Shown here: piece by piece, positions 10,046 to 19,843 of the stretch
Layout: every line of letters starts with the position of its first letter
Numbering within the stretch: the first letter of the stretch is position 1
From: Flammeovirga sp. OC4
GTDB taxonomy: Bacteria; Bacteroidota; Bacteroidia; Cytophagales; Flammeovirgaceae
Direction: 5' to 3'
Assembly: GCF_000812565.1 (NCBI RefSeq)
Contig: NZ_JTAM01000060.1
Span: forward strand, 1 to 64,000
DNA: 64,000 nt
Position numbers and translations under genes: made by a program
The notes under the pieces: model-generated
What the model was told of the DNA's origin: nothing
The model's database searches: none
What the model saw: only the letters and a program-made list of their open reading frames with translations

Positions 10046-11824
10046 CTAGTAACCATAGTTTTGTTTCCAATTTGGATGTAAAGCCATTTCTGGACGAGGA
10101 ATTGGCCATATGTATTCATGAATTGGGTAAGGTAAAGGGATATATGTGACTTGCATATCTTCTTTAGGAGATGACGCTTTCCATTCAGGATTGTCACTAG
10201 AAGAATAATAAAAGTCCGTCGCATCAGCTAATTGCTTCAATCTATTGGTACGAACCAAATCAAACTTTCTTTTACCTTCGGCATTGAATTCTGCTCTTCT
10301 CTCTTTCCAGATTTGCTTACGGAATTCATCTTTCGTCATGCCTGTAGGTAGATCTGCCAATCCTGCACGTCTTCTCAATTGATTCACTTGATCGTACGCT
10401 TTAATTGTTGGTCCATTGACCTCATTGGAAGCTTCTGCATAAATCAACATTGCGTCGGCTACTCTATATAAAATAATGTTGATGTTACCATCTGCACGTT
10501 GGAAACCGGGTTGACCTTTATAGATTACAGGGTCTAAGAGCTTGTGAAATAATGGAATATTATAACACGAATCACCACTTGCATCCACTCCTTTGGTTAG
10601 CATACTAAACTCACGTCGTAGGTCCCCCTCTTCAAAAGACTTATATAAGTCTGGTGTAGGTATAAAAGTACCTGCTCCACCACCATGGAAACTCTTCAGG
10701 TTTACTCCCCAGAAATTCACGGTTTGATTCATCATTGCCTCAGAAGTTACAATTAAGCCTTCACCATTCGCTCCATTTCCAAATCCTGATAAATTACCGA
10801 ACTCAACTAATGATTCTTTAGAGAAGAATTGTCGCCAAGGCTGCTCAAAAGGATTATCATAGGTCTCACTCTGAGTGAATATCTCATAGCCCGCTCTATT
10901 TTGTAAAACACTATCTGCAGCAGCCATTGCTAATGAATAATATTTGTGTTCACCTCTTAAAAGTTGACCATTAGAGGTGTATCTCCAACCTGCCATTGTC
11001 AAATACACATCTGCTAAAATGACAAATGCAGATGTTCTAGTGAATCTTCCTTTATAAGCTGAGCTATAAGTTTCAGGTAAATACTCTATCGCTTCTGTTA
11101 AGTCTCTAACAATGATATCCTCATACACTTCCATTACATCAGCTCTATCAACCGTTTCAAGTGCACTGAATTGGTTCATTGGAAGCGTAATCTTTGGAAC
11201 ATCTCCAAACATCCTCACCAAATGATAATAGTACAATGCTCTTAATACTTTCAATTCTGCAATAATCTCTTTCTTCTCAGTATCAGTCACCATTCCTTCC
11301 ACTTTCAGAAGTAGTTTAAATATTCTTTTTTCTTCAAGAATCTGTATTTGCTCTTCCGTTAAACCATCATAATTGGGTGGATCTTTTTCGTCTTCCTCTT
11401 TTAGTAATTGTACCAACTCCTCTTCAAGCGTTTGCATCTGATGGATCACTTCTATGGAATTGTTGCAATCTGCCACACCTTTCCACAGAGGTGCCCAAAT
11501 ACCGGTATAGTAAAAAGGCTCATCAGGATTGGCTTTATGCAACAAGTAAGTATCCATTGGCCGTGCTAAATTATCTCTTGTGGATTGATCATCTGTACCC
11601 GTTTCCCACATCAAAAACCATCTACCATAGAGATTACTTCTTGATACCCAGTTTTCATAAGGTGCGGCAACTAAAGACACTGCCCCTTCATAAGTATTGG
11701 GGATGTCTGATTCTAAAACAAATCCTTTTGGATCTTCCTCCAAAAAAGAATCACAACTGATTATTCCGAGCGAAAAGAAGAGGAATAATAATGTCTTATA
11801 ATATAGTAATGTATCTTTTCTCAT
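10046..11824 (-). CDS. susD: SusD/RagB-family outer-membrane glycan-binding lipoprotein
   Basis: This 592-residue lipoprotein has lipobox GIISC followed by DSFLEEDP, the usual SusD mature N-terminus. The N-terminal TPR-like part and the C-terminal signature region (YRVADAMLIYAEASNEV, QLRRRAGLADLP, WKERRAEFNAEGKRKFDLVR) are typical of RagB/SusD proteins. The length is slightly above average. SusD proteins cap the SusC pore and capture oligosaccharides. The gene starts 4 bases after the SusC stop codon, so the pair is co-transcribed. A stretch of charged residues around 125-180 (EEELVQLLKEEDEKDPPNYD) looks like a lineage-specific insertion. The ligand cannot be read from sequence; the sulfatase-rich context suggests a sulfated glycan. 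Confidence 0.93.
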   Translation of the reverse strand: MRKDTLLYYKTLLFLFFSLGIISCDSFLEEDPKGFVLESDIPNTYEGAVSLVAAPYENWVSRSNLYGRWFLMWETGTDDQSTRDNLARPMDTYLLHKANPDEPFYYTGIWAPLWKGVADCNNSIEVIHQMQTLEEELVQLLKEEDEKDPPNYDGLTEEQIQILEEKRIFKLLLKVEGMVTDTEKKEIIAELKVLRALYYYHLVRMFGDVPKITLPMNQFSALETVDRADVMEVYEDIIVRDLTEAIEYLPETYSSAYKGRFTRTSAFVILADVYLTMAGWRYTSNGQLLRGEHKYYSLAMAAADSVLQNRAGYEIFTQSETYDNPFEQPWRQFFSKESLVEFGNLSGFGNGANGEGLIVTSEAMMNQTVNFWGVNLKSFHGGGAGTFIPTPDLYKSFEEGDLRREFSMLTKGVDASGDSCYNIPLFHKLLDPVIYKGQPGFQRADGNINIILYRVADAMLIYAEASNEVNGPTIKAYDQVNQLRRRAGLADLPTGMTKDEFRKQIWKERRAEFNAEGKRKFDLVRTNRLKQLADATDFYYSSSDNPEWKASSPKEDMQVTYIPLPYPIHEYIWPIPRPEMALHPNWKQNYGY

Positions 11825-11828
11825 GAGT

Positions 11829-14800
11829 TTATTTAATCGTTAGGTTTACGCCAATAGTATAAGTGATCGGTAAAGGATAGATACCATAATCATGTCCCAT
11901 TTGAAGTGCATTGTGACCACCAAGTGAAACATCCGGATTATAACCACTATAATTTGTCCAAGTATAAATATCACTTGCCGAAAGGGTCACGTTACCACTG
12001 ATTTTTGGTAAGTTGAATCGGTACATTAGGTCAATTCTTTTTAATCGAATAAAAGACGCATCCTCAATAAGCACATCACTAAACGGCAATGTAATTTGGT
12101 TATTACTGAATAGTGCCATGTGAGTGTTATTGTTTGGATTTTCAGGAGTCCATCTATTGTCAAATAACGCTTGCGTTGTATTATGATTTCCGCCCAAGAA
12201 TCCTAATTGCCACATGGTAAGGTTGGCCATCTTTCTACCTTGCTCACCCATGATAAAAATTGCCAATGAAAAATTTCTGTATTCAAACTTGTTCTCAATA
12301 GACCAAACAAAATCAGGTTGTGCATTTCCAATTACTGTTTTATCGTTAATTGTCAATCTACCATCGCCATCAACATCTTTGTACTTTTGCTGTCCTGGGT
12401 GAATTGCCTGTCCTGCTTCATTCTCTTTCCAAGGCGTATACATATCCTGTAGATTTTTATAATTGTAATTGGCTTGTATCAAGTCAGATCTGTATTTACG
12501 AGCAGCTTCCTCATTGGTCATTCCTCTAAATTCTTTAAAGTCCTCGTATTGATAAATTCCGTCTGTTTGGTATCCCCAGAATGTTCCTAACTCTTGTCCT
12601 ACAATCAAGCGTTGAGTATGTCCACCTGTAATCCAAGGATTACTATATCCAACACTCAATGTATCTACTCTCAGAGAGGTAATTGATGTTTTGGCTTGTG
12701 TGTATATAATACTCGATGACCACGTAAAATCACCAGCTTCAACGTTTGTAGTATTCAATGCGATTTCTAGACCTTCATTTCGAATAGATCCAATATTTAC
12801 TAGACCAAACGTATGTCCAGTGTAACCCGGAACGTTGGTATCAATTAATAAATCATCTGTATCCTTAACATAATAATCTGCATTAAGTGAAATACGTGAT
12901 TTGAATAGGTCTATATCAATACCAAAGTTTGTTTCCTTTGTTAGCTCCCATCTCAGTTCGTCATTTGTAAAAGTAGCTTCTCGTAATGCGTTGTACCTTG
13001 CTTTATCTTCACCGAAAATCGCATAACCATTACTGTAAACATCCAATGATTGACCAATACGTCTTGCTTGATTACCATTGGTACCATAACTGGCTCTAAG
13101 TTTTAGTAAGTTGATTTCCTCTACGTTTTTAAGAAAACCTTCATTATTCAGTTTCCAAGAAGCCGAAACAGCGGGGAAGTTTGCCCACTTATTCCCTTTG
13201 GCAAATTGTGATGCCCCATCTCTACGAATTGAAGTCGTTAAGAAATAACGATTATCATAACTCAAAATCGTTCTTGCTGTAAAACTTAGCATGGTACGTT
13301 TTCCATATCCACTTTCATTTGAAAGTTGATCTCTACCTGCACCCATATTATGGAATAGTAAAGCATCAGATGGAAAGTTTTGAGCCTCTTGTGAAGACCA
13401 GTTATCATGTGAACTTCTCACTGATGTCATCAATAGTCCATTAATATTGAACTTACCCAATCGATTATTATACCTTAATTGCCCGTCAGCATTCCAAGAT
13501 GTAAAGCTTGAAAAACGTCTTTTTGCCCAACCGTTGATGTCATCAATTGAATTTCGCCCCTGTCCTCTATAAAAGTTGTTTTCACGATTACCGTTGTTGA
13601 TACCATATCTTAATGTAGTTGAGAAACCTTTCCCTATATTATAATCCAATGAAAGGTTACCGACTAAGATATTTGTCAAATTTTGCATCGTATTTAAATC
13701 GACAAGTTCTAAAGGAGTAGTTCTAAATTCAATTAGATCACCATTCTCAATAAAATTATAACCTTCTTCATCCATCGTTGGCTGCATTCTTAAAGCTTGC
13801 ATTACCACACTACCTTGCCCTCTAGAGGCATCAAATCCAGTACCTGTGTTTACTTGTCCTGCATCTGAATTGGCCATATAAAGACTTGATGAAATTCTTA
13901 CTTTATTTGATAATTGAGAGTTAATATTTGCTCTGAATGTCATTCTTTCATAACCAGACTTTGGGATAATACCATGAGATTGATAATAATTTGCTGATCC
14001 CATGAAATTAAACTTTTTAGTACCCCCAGAGACACTTGCATTCATATCATAGATATAACCTGTTTTATACATAAGCTTTTGCCAATCTGTAGTAGGTAAG
14101 GCGTCATTTCCATAGTAAAGTGCAGAATCAGTATCTGATAATCTACCCGACTCATTTCTTAAAGTTATGAAATCCTTAGTATTAAGTACATCAATAAACA
14201 TACTTTCGGGTAGTTTTTGAGCACTATATTTTGCATTGACTGTTGTTTTTATATCGCCTAGTTCTCCTTGTTTTGTGGTAATTAAAATTACTCCGTTTGA
14301 ACCCATTGCACCGTACATTGCTGTCGACGATGCATCCTTTAATACTTCAATTGATTTAATATCAGCAGGGTTGATATCGGCTAAAGCACTTTGACCTCCG
14401 CCTCCATTTTGAGCAAACCCCATGTTATCATCTGAATTCATGATCACACCATCAATCACATATAAAGGAGCTGAATTACCACCTAAAGAGTTAAAACCAC
14501 GAATACTAACAGAAGATGAGGCTCCAGGTTGACCACTGTTGGTCACTACTCTTACACCTGACATTCTACCCTGTAAAGAGTTTTCAAAAGAGGCATTGGT
14601 ATTCCCTTCCAAATCCTTCGAACTTACTCTGCTGACTACACCGGTTAAGTCTTCTTTTTTGACTTCACCGTAGCCAATTACAATAACTTCGTCTAGTTCG
14701 CTTATTTTTTCTTTGAGGTAAATCTTCACCTCTTCTTTCATACTTTCTTTGATGATTTCTTTATGTTCCTCATAACCTATAAAAGTTATAACTAACACAT

Positions 14801-15038
14801 CTCCCACTTTCAAACCTGAAAGGGAAAATTTACCGTCCATGTCAGTAATTGAACCGCCAATAATTTCAGTTCGACCTTCACTTACGACAGCAATTGATGC
14901 TCCCGGGATACTTACTCCATCTGTGTCATAAACAATACCATTAATAGAAATATCTTGAGCGTTAGCGAAGCTAGATATAAATAATGTTAATATTAATGGT
15001 AGTAAAAAATTAGTAAGTAGTTTTTTCTCTTTCACCAT
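11829..15038 (-). CDS. susC: SusC/RagA-family TonB-dependent outer-membrane transporter
   Basis: This 1069-residue protein imports oligosaccharides across the outer membrane with TonB energy. It has a signal peptide (cleavage near ANA, residue 27). A carboxypeptidase-regulatory-like domain follows (about 30-110), then the SusC signature DEVIVIGYGEVKKEDLTG (about 116-133), a plug domain containing VIDG and ILKDASSTAMYGAMGSNGVI, and a 22-strand barrel to the end. No N-terminal anti-sigma-interacting extension (STN domain) is seen. It is the first gene of a leftward operon. A possible -7 element (TATTTTTG on the minus strand) lies at 15132-15139, but I could not pair it with a clear -33 box. Confidence 0.94.
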   Translation of the reverse strand: MVKEKKLLTNFLLPLILTLFISSFANAQDISINGIVYDTDGVSIPGASIAVVSEGRTEIIGGSITDMDGKFSLSGLKVGDVLVITFIGYEEHKEIIKESMKEEVKIYLKEKISELDEVIVIGYGEVKKEDLTGVVSRVSSKDLEGNTNASFENSLQGRMSGVRVVTNSGQPGASSSVSIRGFNSLGGNSAPLYVIDGVIMNSDDNMGFAQNGGGGQSALADINPADIKSIEVLKDASSTAMYGAMGSNGVILITTKQGELGDIKTTVNAKYSAQKLPESMFIDVLNTKDFITLRNESGRLSDTDSALYYGNDALPTTDWQKLMYKTGYIYDMNASVSGGTKKFNFMGSANYYQSHGIIPKSGYERMTFRANINSQLSNKVRISSSLYMANSDAGQVNTGTGFDASRGQGSVVMQALRMQPTMDEEGYNFIENGDLIEFRTTPLELVDLNTMQNLTNILVGNLSLDYNIGKGFSTTLRYGINNGNRENNFYRGQGRNSIDDINGWAKRRFSSFTSWNADGQLRYNNRLGKFNINGLLMTSVRSSHDNWSSQEAQNFPSDALLFHNMGAGRDQLSNESGYGKRTMLSFTARTILSYDNRYFLTTSIRRDGASQFAKGNKWANFPAVSASWKLNNEGFLKNVEEINLLKLRASYGTNGNQARRIGQSLDVYSNGYAIFGEDKARYNALREATFTNDELRWELTKETNFGIDIDLFKSRISLNADYYVKDTDDLLIDTNVPGYTGHTFGLVNIGSIRNEGLEIALNTTNVEAGDFTWSSSIIYTQAKTSITSLRVDTLSVGYSNPWITGGHTQRLIVGQELGTFWGYQTDGIYQYEDFKEFRGMTNEEAARKYRSDLIQANYNYKNLQDMYTPWKENEAGQAIHPGQQKYKDVDGDGRLTINDKTVIGNAQPDFVWSIENKFEYRNFSLAIFIMGEQGRKMANLTMWQLGFLGGNHNTTQALFDNRWTPENPNNNTHMALFSNNQITLPFSDVLIEDASFIRLKRIDLMYRFNLPKISGNVTLSASDIYTWTNYSGYNPDVSLGGHNALQMGHDYGIYPLPITYTIGVNLTIK

Positions 15039-15433
15039 ACTTTAAAAAACTTGAATAGATTTTGCTAATCGTTTAGCCAAAATTAGGTAACTCTATGGTA
15101 ATTTTATTTGCTCTAATATATCATTTGTTTGCAAAAATAGGGTTTTGCAAAGTTTAAACATAATTAAACAATGTTTATTAATACGGCATTAACAATATAA
15201 TTTGTTTCATAATTTCACTTTATGCTCAAAGTAAAGCATTAAATATTTTAAGACTTCACTATGAGTTTCTCTTAAATTATATTAAATACACGAACCAAAA
15301 AAGTTTCGACTAATGTTGGAAATAAAACACTGAAAAGTGTTATGCGACTGGTTTTACATGTTAATTTCATATAATCAGCCTTACGAAAGAAGGAACAAAA
15401 AACTGCTTCCTTGTTCCTTACTGCTTTTATCTT
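15039..15433. other. Upstream region of the first SusC gene
   Basis: About 395 AT-rich bases carry the presumed promoter of the operon. A short perfect hairpin AACACT-GAAA-AGTGTT lies at 15326-15341. A similar phrase (ATAAAACACTGAAA) occurs about 190 bases upstream of the GH2 gene at 33226, which could mark a shared operator, but two occurrences are weak evidence. Confidence 0.35.
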
Positions 15434-15886
15434 TTACCTCATATTATTGATGTTCTCATGAAACTTCACTTTCCATTTTATTTCAGAATTAGTAGTGGAT
15501 TGAATCACTACCTTTGCTATATCTTTATCGATGTCGACCCATTTTGCCTGTCCTGACGAAGCTTCAATGCTTAAAACACTATAGTCATTTTTAGCAATAA
15601 CCACTTCATAGCGATCATTACCAATTACAGCTGATGTACCTGACAAAGAAGTCTCTTTTTCATTCCATACACAATCTTTTAGGTCTAACATTCCTTGCAT
15701 AACATGTCGGTTGGTAGAAATGAATTGTGGATGATTTTGCACGGTGTGAATACTCATCATTCTTGATTCTCCAGGTCTTAATACTTGAGTTAACTGAGAA
15801 TTCCCTTTTTGTTTACCGATATACTTATCGTTCCAGAAATCATAAATATGATATTCTTTATTGGCTATTAAGTCTATGTTTTTCAT
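15434..15886 (-). pseudogene. Truncated C-terminal fragment of a glycoside hydrolase
   Basis: The readable part is about 150 residues from an ATG at 15886; the open frame runs on to a TTG at 15997, into sequence that belongs to a dispersed repeat. It resembles the C-terminal beta-sandwich that follows the barrel in GH27/GH36-like enzymes. A phrase about Asp-Phe-Trp (YDFWNDKYIG) is followed by LRPGESRMMSIH, then a STNRHVMQGMLDL motif and closing strands. No signal peptide or catalytic barrel is present. I therefore read it as the tail of a deleted enzyme, with the break near the repeat at 15970-16060. It could still be a small free-standing protein. The family assignment is from memory of the motif and is tentative. 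Confidence 0.5.
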
Positions 15887-15969
15887 AAGTTTAGTAATAT
15901 TGAAAACTGCTTTTTTGAACAAGCTCCCAACTAGTATGTTATAATACAATACAAATAAGTGCACTGCTT

Positions 15970-16060
15970 TGTAAACTAAATTATCGTTTACTTTCAAACT
16001 TCCTTCTTCTTCATTTTATCTTGAAGCAAAAAATTCAAGGTTTAGAATTCAAAAGCTAAA
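15970..16060 (+). repeat. Dispersed intergenic repeat, copy 2 (part A)
   Basis: It matches the copies at 28210-28310 and 35575-35655. Shared elements are TTTACTTTCAA, CTTCYTTCTTCTTC, a short inverted pair (CTTCA/TGAAG here), then GAAGCAAAAAATTC and finally TCAAAAGCTAAA. It lies at the broken end of the glycoside hydrolase fragment. Confidence 0.6.
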
Positions 16061-16204
16061 GGCAAGAGTTTAGTAATTATCTTCTAAAATGCCGTTTATG
16101 TTGGGAAATTGCATTGCAACGTCCTCGCGAACCACAATACACTACCATTTATCCTTCATAAAAGGAATTAGAATAATTGATAAAAATTTAGTTTACAGTG
16201 TGAT

Positions 16205-17113
16205 TCATTTCATTAAAACTAAAGATCCTACATTGGCTACTTTTAAAATATACATCCCTCTTTCTAAAAAAGGTAATGCGATTGTCATGCTTCCTTCTTT
16301 ACTTTCAATGCTATCAAAATGGACGATCTGACCCGTAATCGTAAAAAGCTGAACTCTTGAATGATACACTTGGTCTACAAGAATAGTCAATTGTTCTTCT
16401 AAAGGATTGGGGTAAGCTACTAATTCTATTTCAAATGTCTTGCTTGTGGAAAAAGTCTTCATTTCTGAATAGCTTGTTGTTCCATCAAAATCAACTTGTT
16501 TTAATCGATAGTAAGACAAACCATTCAAAGGATATTCATCTTCTGTTTGATAAGCAATAGATGCATTAGAATTACCAACCCCTTTTACCTTCTTTACTAC
16601 TTTCCAACTTCTCCGATTCAAAGACCTTTCTACCTCAAAATAATCATTATTGATTTCCCAAAGCGTTTGCCATTTTATAACGGCCTTTCCTTGAATATTT
16701 AGCACCTCAAAAGTTCCTAATTCAACAGGCAAGTCTCCAAAGTCATCGACCATTGTAGAGGCACTTGCATCACCTTTTGCATTTCCTCCATAGAATACAC
16801 TCATTACGGTTACTCCAGGAAGGTGAAGATCTTCGTACGTATCAGACCCTGCCCCGGTGGCATTTCCACCGCCAAAGATGTCATGCTCGGTGGTGTTCTC
16901 CGTAAATGAAGGGCTATCATTTGTAGCTCCAATTCCATTGCCCCCATTAAATATGTCAACTGATGGTGAGCTTCCCATGTCTGCATATGAACCAGTATCG
17001 GTTCCATTTCCATTTCCTCCAGAAAAAATATCTTGAGAAAAACCAATCGCTATATTACAATTAACTAGTATAAATATACTCACCAATTGTAAAATTACTT
17101 TATAAGTCCTCAT
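16205..17113 (-). CDS. T9SS cargo with four glycine-rich GGN repeats (module 1)
   Basis: The protein has 302 residues from the ATG at 17113; a TTG five codons earlier is unlikely. A hydrophobic signal segment comes first. Four repeats of about 25 residues follow, each opening with Ile/Val-Phe-X-Gly-Gly-Asn-X-X-Gly (DIFSGGNGNG, DIFNGGNGIG, DIFGGGNATG, VFYGGNAKG). Next is a conserved link DLPVELGTFEV, then a beta-sandwich (KAVIKWQTLWEINNDYFEVER...YYRLKQVDFDGTTSYSE) common just before T9SS sorting domains. It ends in a type A sorting domain starting AYPNPLEEQ. The protein is exported by T9SS and displayed or released. It lies 20 bases after the SUMF1-like gene, with which it forms a unit, and that unit is duplicated at 18922-21364. 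The repeats have no function I know of. Confidence 0.75.
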   Translation of the reverse strand: MRTYKVILQLVSIFILVNCNIAIGFSQDIFSGGNGNGTDTGSYADMGSSPSVDIFNGGNGIGATNDSPSFTENTTEHDIFGGGNATGAGSDTYEDLHLPGVTVMSVFYGGNAKGDASASTMVDDFGDLPVELGTFEVLNIQGKAVIKWQTLWEINNDYFEVERSLNRRSWKVVKKVKGVGNSNASIAYQTEDEYPLNGLSYYRLKQVDFDGTTSYSEMKTFSTSKTFEIELVAYPNPLEEQLTILVDQVYHSRVQLFTITGQIVHFDSIESKEGSMTIALPFLERGMYILKVANVGSLVLMK

Positions 17114-17133
17114 GGCTATCACTTTCAATAACC

Positions 17134-18627
17134 TTAATTTTTAGGAGCTGTTCTTACACCTCTACCTCCTACAAAATCTCTTGAACTAGTCGCAGTATCA
17201 TAACTTTCTCCCATCAATTTTCTGACTGAAACTATCCCATGATCTTCAGTAGTATTAAAACTACCTCCTCTTAATCCTCCAACATCACCGACTGTCATCT
17301 GAGGCCAGCCACTTTGAGAGTAGTATCCAAAGTTATCCAATAAACCATCACCGTGAGAACCATCAAAATTTCTTCCTTCTTCTAATGATATACCTACAAC
17401 CACTTCATAAGCACTACCTGTCAAATCCATAATACCATAATAGGATGCACCTGATTGGGCTCTACCCGAAGTACTTGTAGCATGAATACCTACACGAGTA
17501 GGTCCAGTTATAGCCCCGTTGCTTTCTGAGATTGTACAATTCCCTTCAGCGGCATATGTAGCTGATGTAATGTTCTCATTTTCAAGTGTACCTTCTGTAG
17601 CGTAAGCAGTTGTATTAATGGTTGTTGTTCCCCATGCATATTCATTGTTTACAGGGTCTAATGTTCCTCTACATGCCTTTTCATATTCTAACTCTGACAT
17701 TGGTCTTAAACAGGCCCAATCCAAATAGTTATAAATATGAAAATGACTAGAATAAATAAGCGGTAAGTTAGGATTATCAGCACTATAAGTTCCGCCACTT
17801 TCACTAATTGTGTTTCTATTTGTACCGTACCACGCCGTCACACGGTTGTTATTCCCTACCTGATCAGAGGTCAAGCTATTCAAAAAGTCTACATATTGAC
17901 CTTGTGTTATTTCATACTTCATGCAATAGAATCCTTGATAACCTTTAGGAAACGATGCATTCAAATCACCATCCCTGTAGGTACCTGCATTTGAAGAAGT
18001 ATTGACATAGCATAAGTTTCCATATTCAGTACCCACTGTAATGGCATCTTCTGAAGTCACAACATAAGGTTTGTTTCTTATATTTATATCTCCATAATAC
18101 ATAAAGAAAGAGAAACTCTCATTACCTCCTGTTCCTAAAGAATACCTTCCCTGAGGTACATAAACCATTTCTATTCCATAAACAATTACTTCAAAAGTAT
18201 CATCATCTCCTTGAGCATCTTCTCCGTATTGCCATTCCAATAAAACATTATAATTGGCTGTACTTTGTGTTTTGGCTGCATTACTATAAACAAATACTCC
18301 TTTAGAAAAGCCTGTTCCTGTATCATCATCACTCTCTGCCGTACCTCCACCAGTAACAGTGTGGCCATTCCCATAGCTTAAAGTAGCATGTTGCCAATAA
18401 TCATTATTTGTATTTCTAAATTTGACAAACAGCCAAACAGCATCCCAATTATTTTGAGCACTTGAAACTCTCCATGAATTGTCCCAGGTCACATCAACAT
18501 CAATCTGTACCGTTTTGTTAGAAGTAGATTTATTCGTTAAACCATTTACAGTAATCTGTAAATTATTTGCTTCTGTTATATAGGGTAGAAATAGTACTAA
18601 AAAATAAAAAGTAGTGTTTTTGTTCAT
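17134..18627 (-). CDS. SUMF1-like secreted protein lacking the formylglycine-generating cysteines (module 1)
   Basis: This is a 497-residue exported protein with a signal peptide ending near TEA. Residues about 20-150 form a beta-rich N-terminal domain (DNSWRVSSAQNNWDAVWLFV...). The phrase YGIEMVYVPQGRYSLG starts a SUMF1/FGE-sulfatase fold. The core is recognisable: GFYCMKYEITQGQYVDFLN, CLRPMSELEYEKACRG, LTGSAYE, LRGGSFN and a final GRGVRTAP. In true formylglycine-generating enzymes the segment after RGGS carries two copper-binding cysteines (positions 336 and 341 in the human enzyme). Here that segment has none, so sulfatase activation is unlikely. The fold more probably serves binding or assembly, as in gliding and T9SS-related SUMF1 proteins. 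It is followed by its T9SS cargo partner. Confidence 0.8.
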   Translation of the reverse strand: MNKNTTFYFLVLFLPYITEANNLQITVNGLTNKSTSNKTVQIDVDVTWDNSWRVSSAQNNWDAVWLFVKFRNTNNDYWQHATLSYGNGHTVTGGGTAESDDDTGTGFSKGVFVYSNAAKTQSTANYNVLLEWQYGEDAQGDDDTFEVIVYGIEMVYVPQGRYSLGTGGNESFSFFMYYGDINIRNKPYVVTSEDAITVGTEYGNLCYVNTSSNAGTYRDGDLNASFPKGYQGFYCMKYEITQGQYVDFLNSLTSDQVGNNNRVTAWYGTNRNTISESGGTYSADNPNLPLIYSSHFHIYNYLDWACLRPMSELEYEKACRGTLDPVNNEYAWGTTTINTTAYATEGTLENENITSATYAAEGNCTISESNGAITGPTRVGIHATSTSGRAQSGASYYGIMDLTGSAYEVVVGISLEEGRNFDGSHGDGLLDNFGYYSQSGWPQMTVGDVGGLRGGSFNTTEDHGIVSVRKLMGESYDTATSSRDFVGGRGVRTAPKN

Positions 18628-18702
18628 AACGTTAATAAGTAATTAATTCATATAAATTGACTATTGAGCACTTATACATTATCATTTTATAATGTTTGTC
18701 AA

Positions 18703-18770
18703 TAGCAATATCCTAAAACCTTTATTAATTGTAACTTATACATCTTTCAAAAAATTGCCCGCATCTTACT
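18703..18770 (-). promoter_or_regulatory. Duplicated upstream block of module 1, candidate promoter
   Basis: This block, 76-143 bases upstream of the SUMF1-like start, aligns almost without gaps with 21438-21504 upstream of the paralogue. Shared elements on the minus strand are GTAAGATG, TTGAAAGATGTATAA, TTACA-TTAAT and GGATATTGCC. TTG to the TTAAT element is about 19 bases, near Bacteroidota -33/-7 spacing, but the -7 box is not canonical. Conservation beyond the coding region supports a functional site or recent duplication. Confidence 0.45.
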
Positions 18771-18921
18771 TATCAAAAAAGTGTCACTTTTTTAGCAAAA
18801 AATGCTAATAATTCTTTGGTAAAAAGGTACAATTCATAAAAGTCATTGCACTTGTATCAATACATATATCCTTGTTGGTCAAAGACTTCAGATAAAATAT
18901 GTACTTGTATATGTGTTTTGA

Positions 18922-19821
18922 TTATTTCATCAATACTAAAGAACCAATAGGTTGTACTCTTAATACATACATTCCTTTTTGTAATGAAGGCAAAGCAATC
19001 TTCACTTTATCCTTCTCACTCTCTATCATTTTAAAGTCAATCATTTGTCCTGTTATTGTAAAGAGTTGGATTCTGGAATGATAAATTTGATCGACAATAA
19101 TGGTGAGTTGTTCTTGTAATGGATTAGGGTAAGCCAACAATTCTAGTTCACCTGATGAATTGGTAGAGAATACCTCTATTTCAGAGTAACTTGTTGTTCC
19201 ATTATAATCAACCTGCCTCAGTCTATAATATGAAATTCCACTAAGTGGCGCCTTATCTTGGGTTTGATAACGAATTGTTGCATTTGAGTTACCGTATCCT
19301 TTCACCCTTTCGACGGCTTCCCAAGTTCTTCGATTGAAAGACCTTTCCACCACAAAATAATCATTATCAATTTCCCAAAGCGTCTCCCATTTTATAATGG
19401 CTTTCCCTCCTTTGTTTGCCACTTCAAAACTACCCAACTCAACAGGTAAATCAGCAAAATCATCTATCATCGCAGCCCCACTAGCATCTCCTCTTGAACC
19501 TCCTCCTCCAAAAATTAAGTTTTCAAAAGCAGATGCCGATTCTGAATAAGATCCTTCTGAATAACCTAACGAAGCCCCTCCAATAAATATATCTTCGGGG
19601 TCCGTGACTACTACCGAGGAAAGACTGGCCGAAGCTGTTCCCTCACTTTCACCTCCAGCGAAAATACTTACACTTGAAGGTGCACTTTCAGAGAAGCTGG
19701 AGAAAGAAATTCCTTCTCCGCTACCTCCTCCATAAATATTTTGGGCCATCACAACATCTATATTGCAATTAACTATATTATATATACATATAAATTGTAT
19801 AAAGATCTTACCTATTCTCAT
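18922..19821 (-). CDS. T9SS cargo with four glycine-rich repeats (module 2)
   Basis: This 299-residue paralogue of the protein at 16205-17113 is counted from the ATG that aligns with its sister's start (19821; GTG and ATG codons lie 2-3 codons upstream). After the signal segment there are four repeats (NIYGGGSGEG, SIFAGGESEG, DIFIGGASLG, LIFGGGGSRG). The Asn of the GGN motif is replaced, and the spacers are Ser-rich. From DLPVELGSFEV onward the similarity to the sister is high, through the pre-CTD sandwich and the sorting domain (AYPNPLQEQLTI). So the C-terminal secretion part is conserved while the repeat part diverges, as expected if the repeats face different partners. It lies 22 bases behind its SUMF1-like gene. 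Confidence 0.75.
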   Translation of the reverse strand: MRIGKIFIQFICIYNIVNCNIDVVMAQNIYGGGSGEGISFSSFSESAPSSVSIFAGGESEGTASASLSSVVVTDPEDIFIGGASLGYSEGSYSESASAFENLIFGGGGSRGDASGAAMIDDFADLPVELGSFEVANKGGKAIIKWETLWEIDNDYFVVERSFNRRTWEAVERVKGYGNSNATIRYQTQDKAPLSGISYYRLRQVDYNGTTSYSEIEVFSTNSSGELELLAYPNPLQEQLTIIVDQIYHSRIQLFTITGQMIDFKMIESEKDKVKIALPSLQKGMYVLRVQPIGSLVLMK

Positions 19822-19843
19822 CGTCATCACTTTAAGAATAATA

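Noticed and set aside
10033-10224. N-terminal extension of the Big2 lipoprotein frame into the SusD gene
   Set aside because: The extension overlaps the SusD coding region and lacks a signal sequence, while the ATG at 10032 or 10029 directly precedes a perfect lipoprotein signal.
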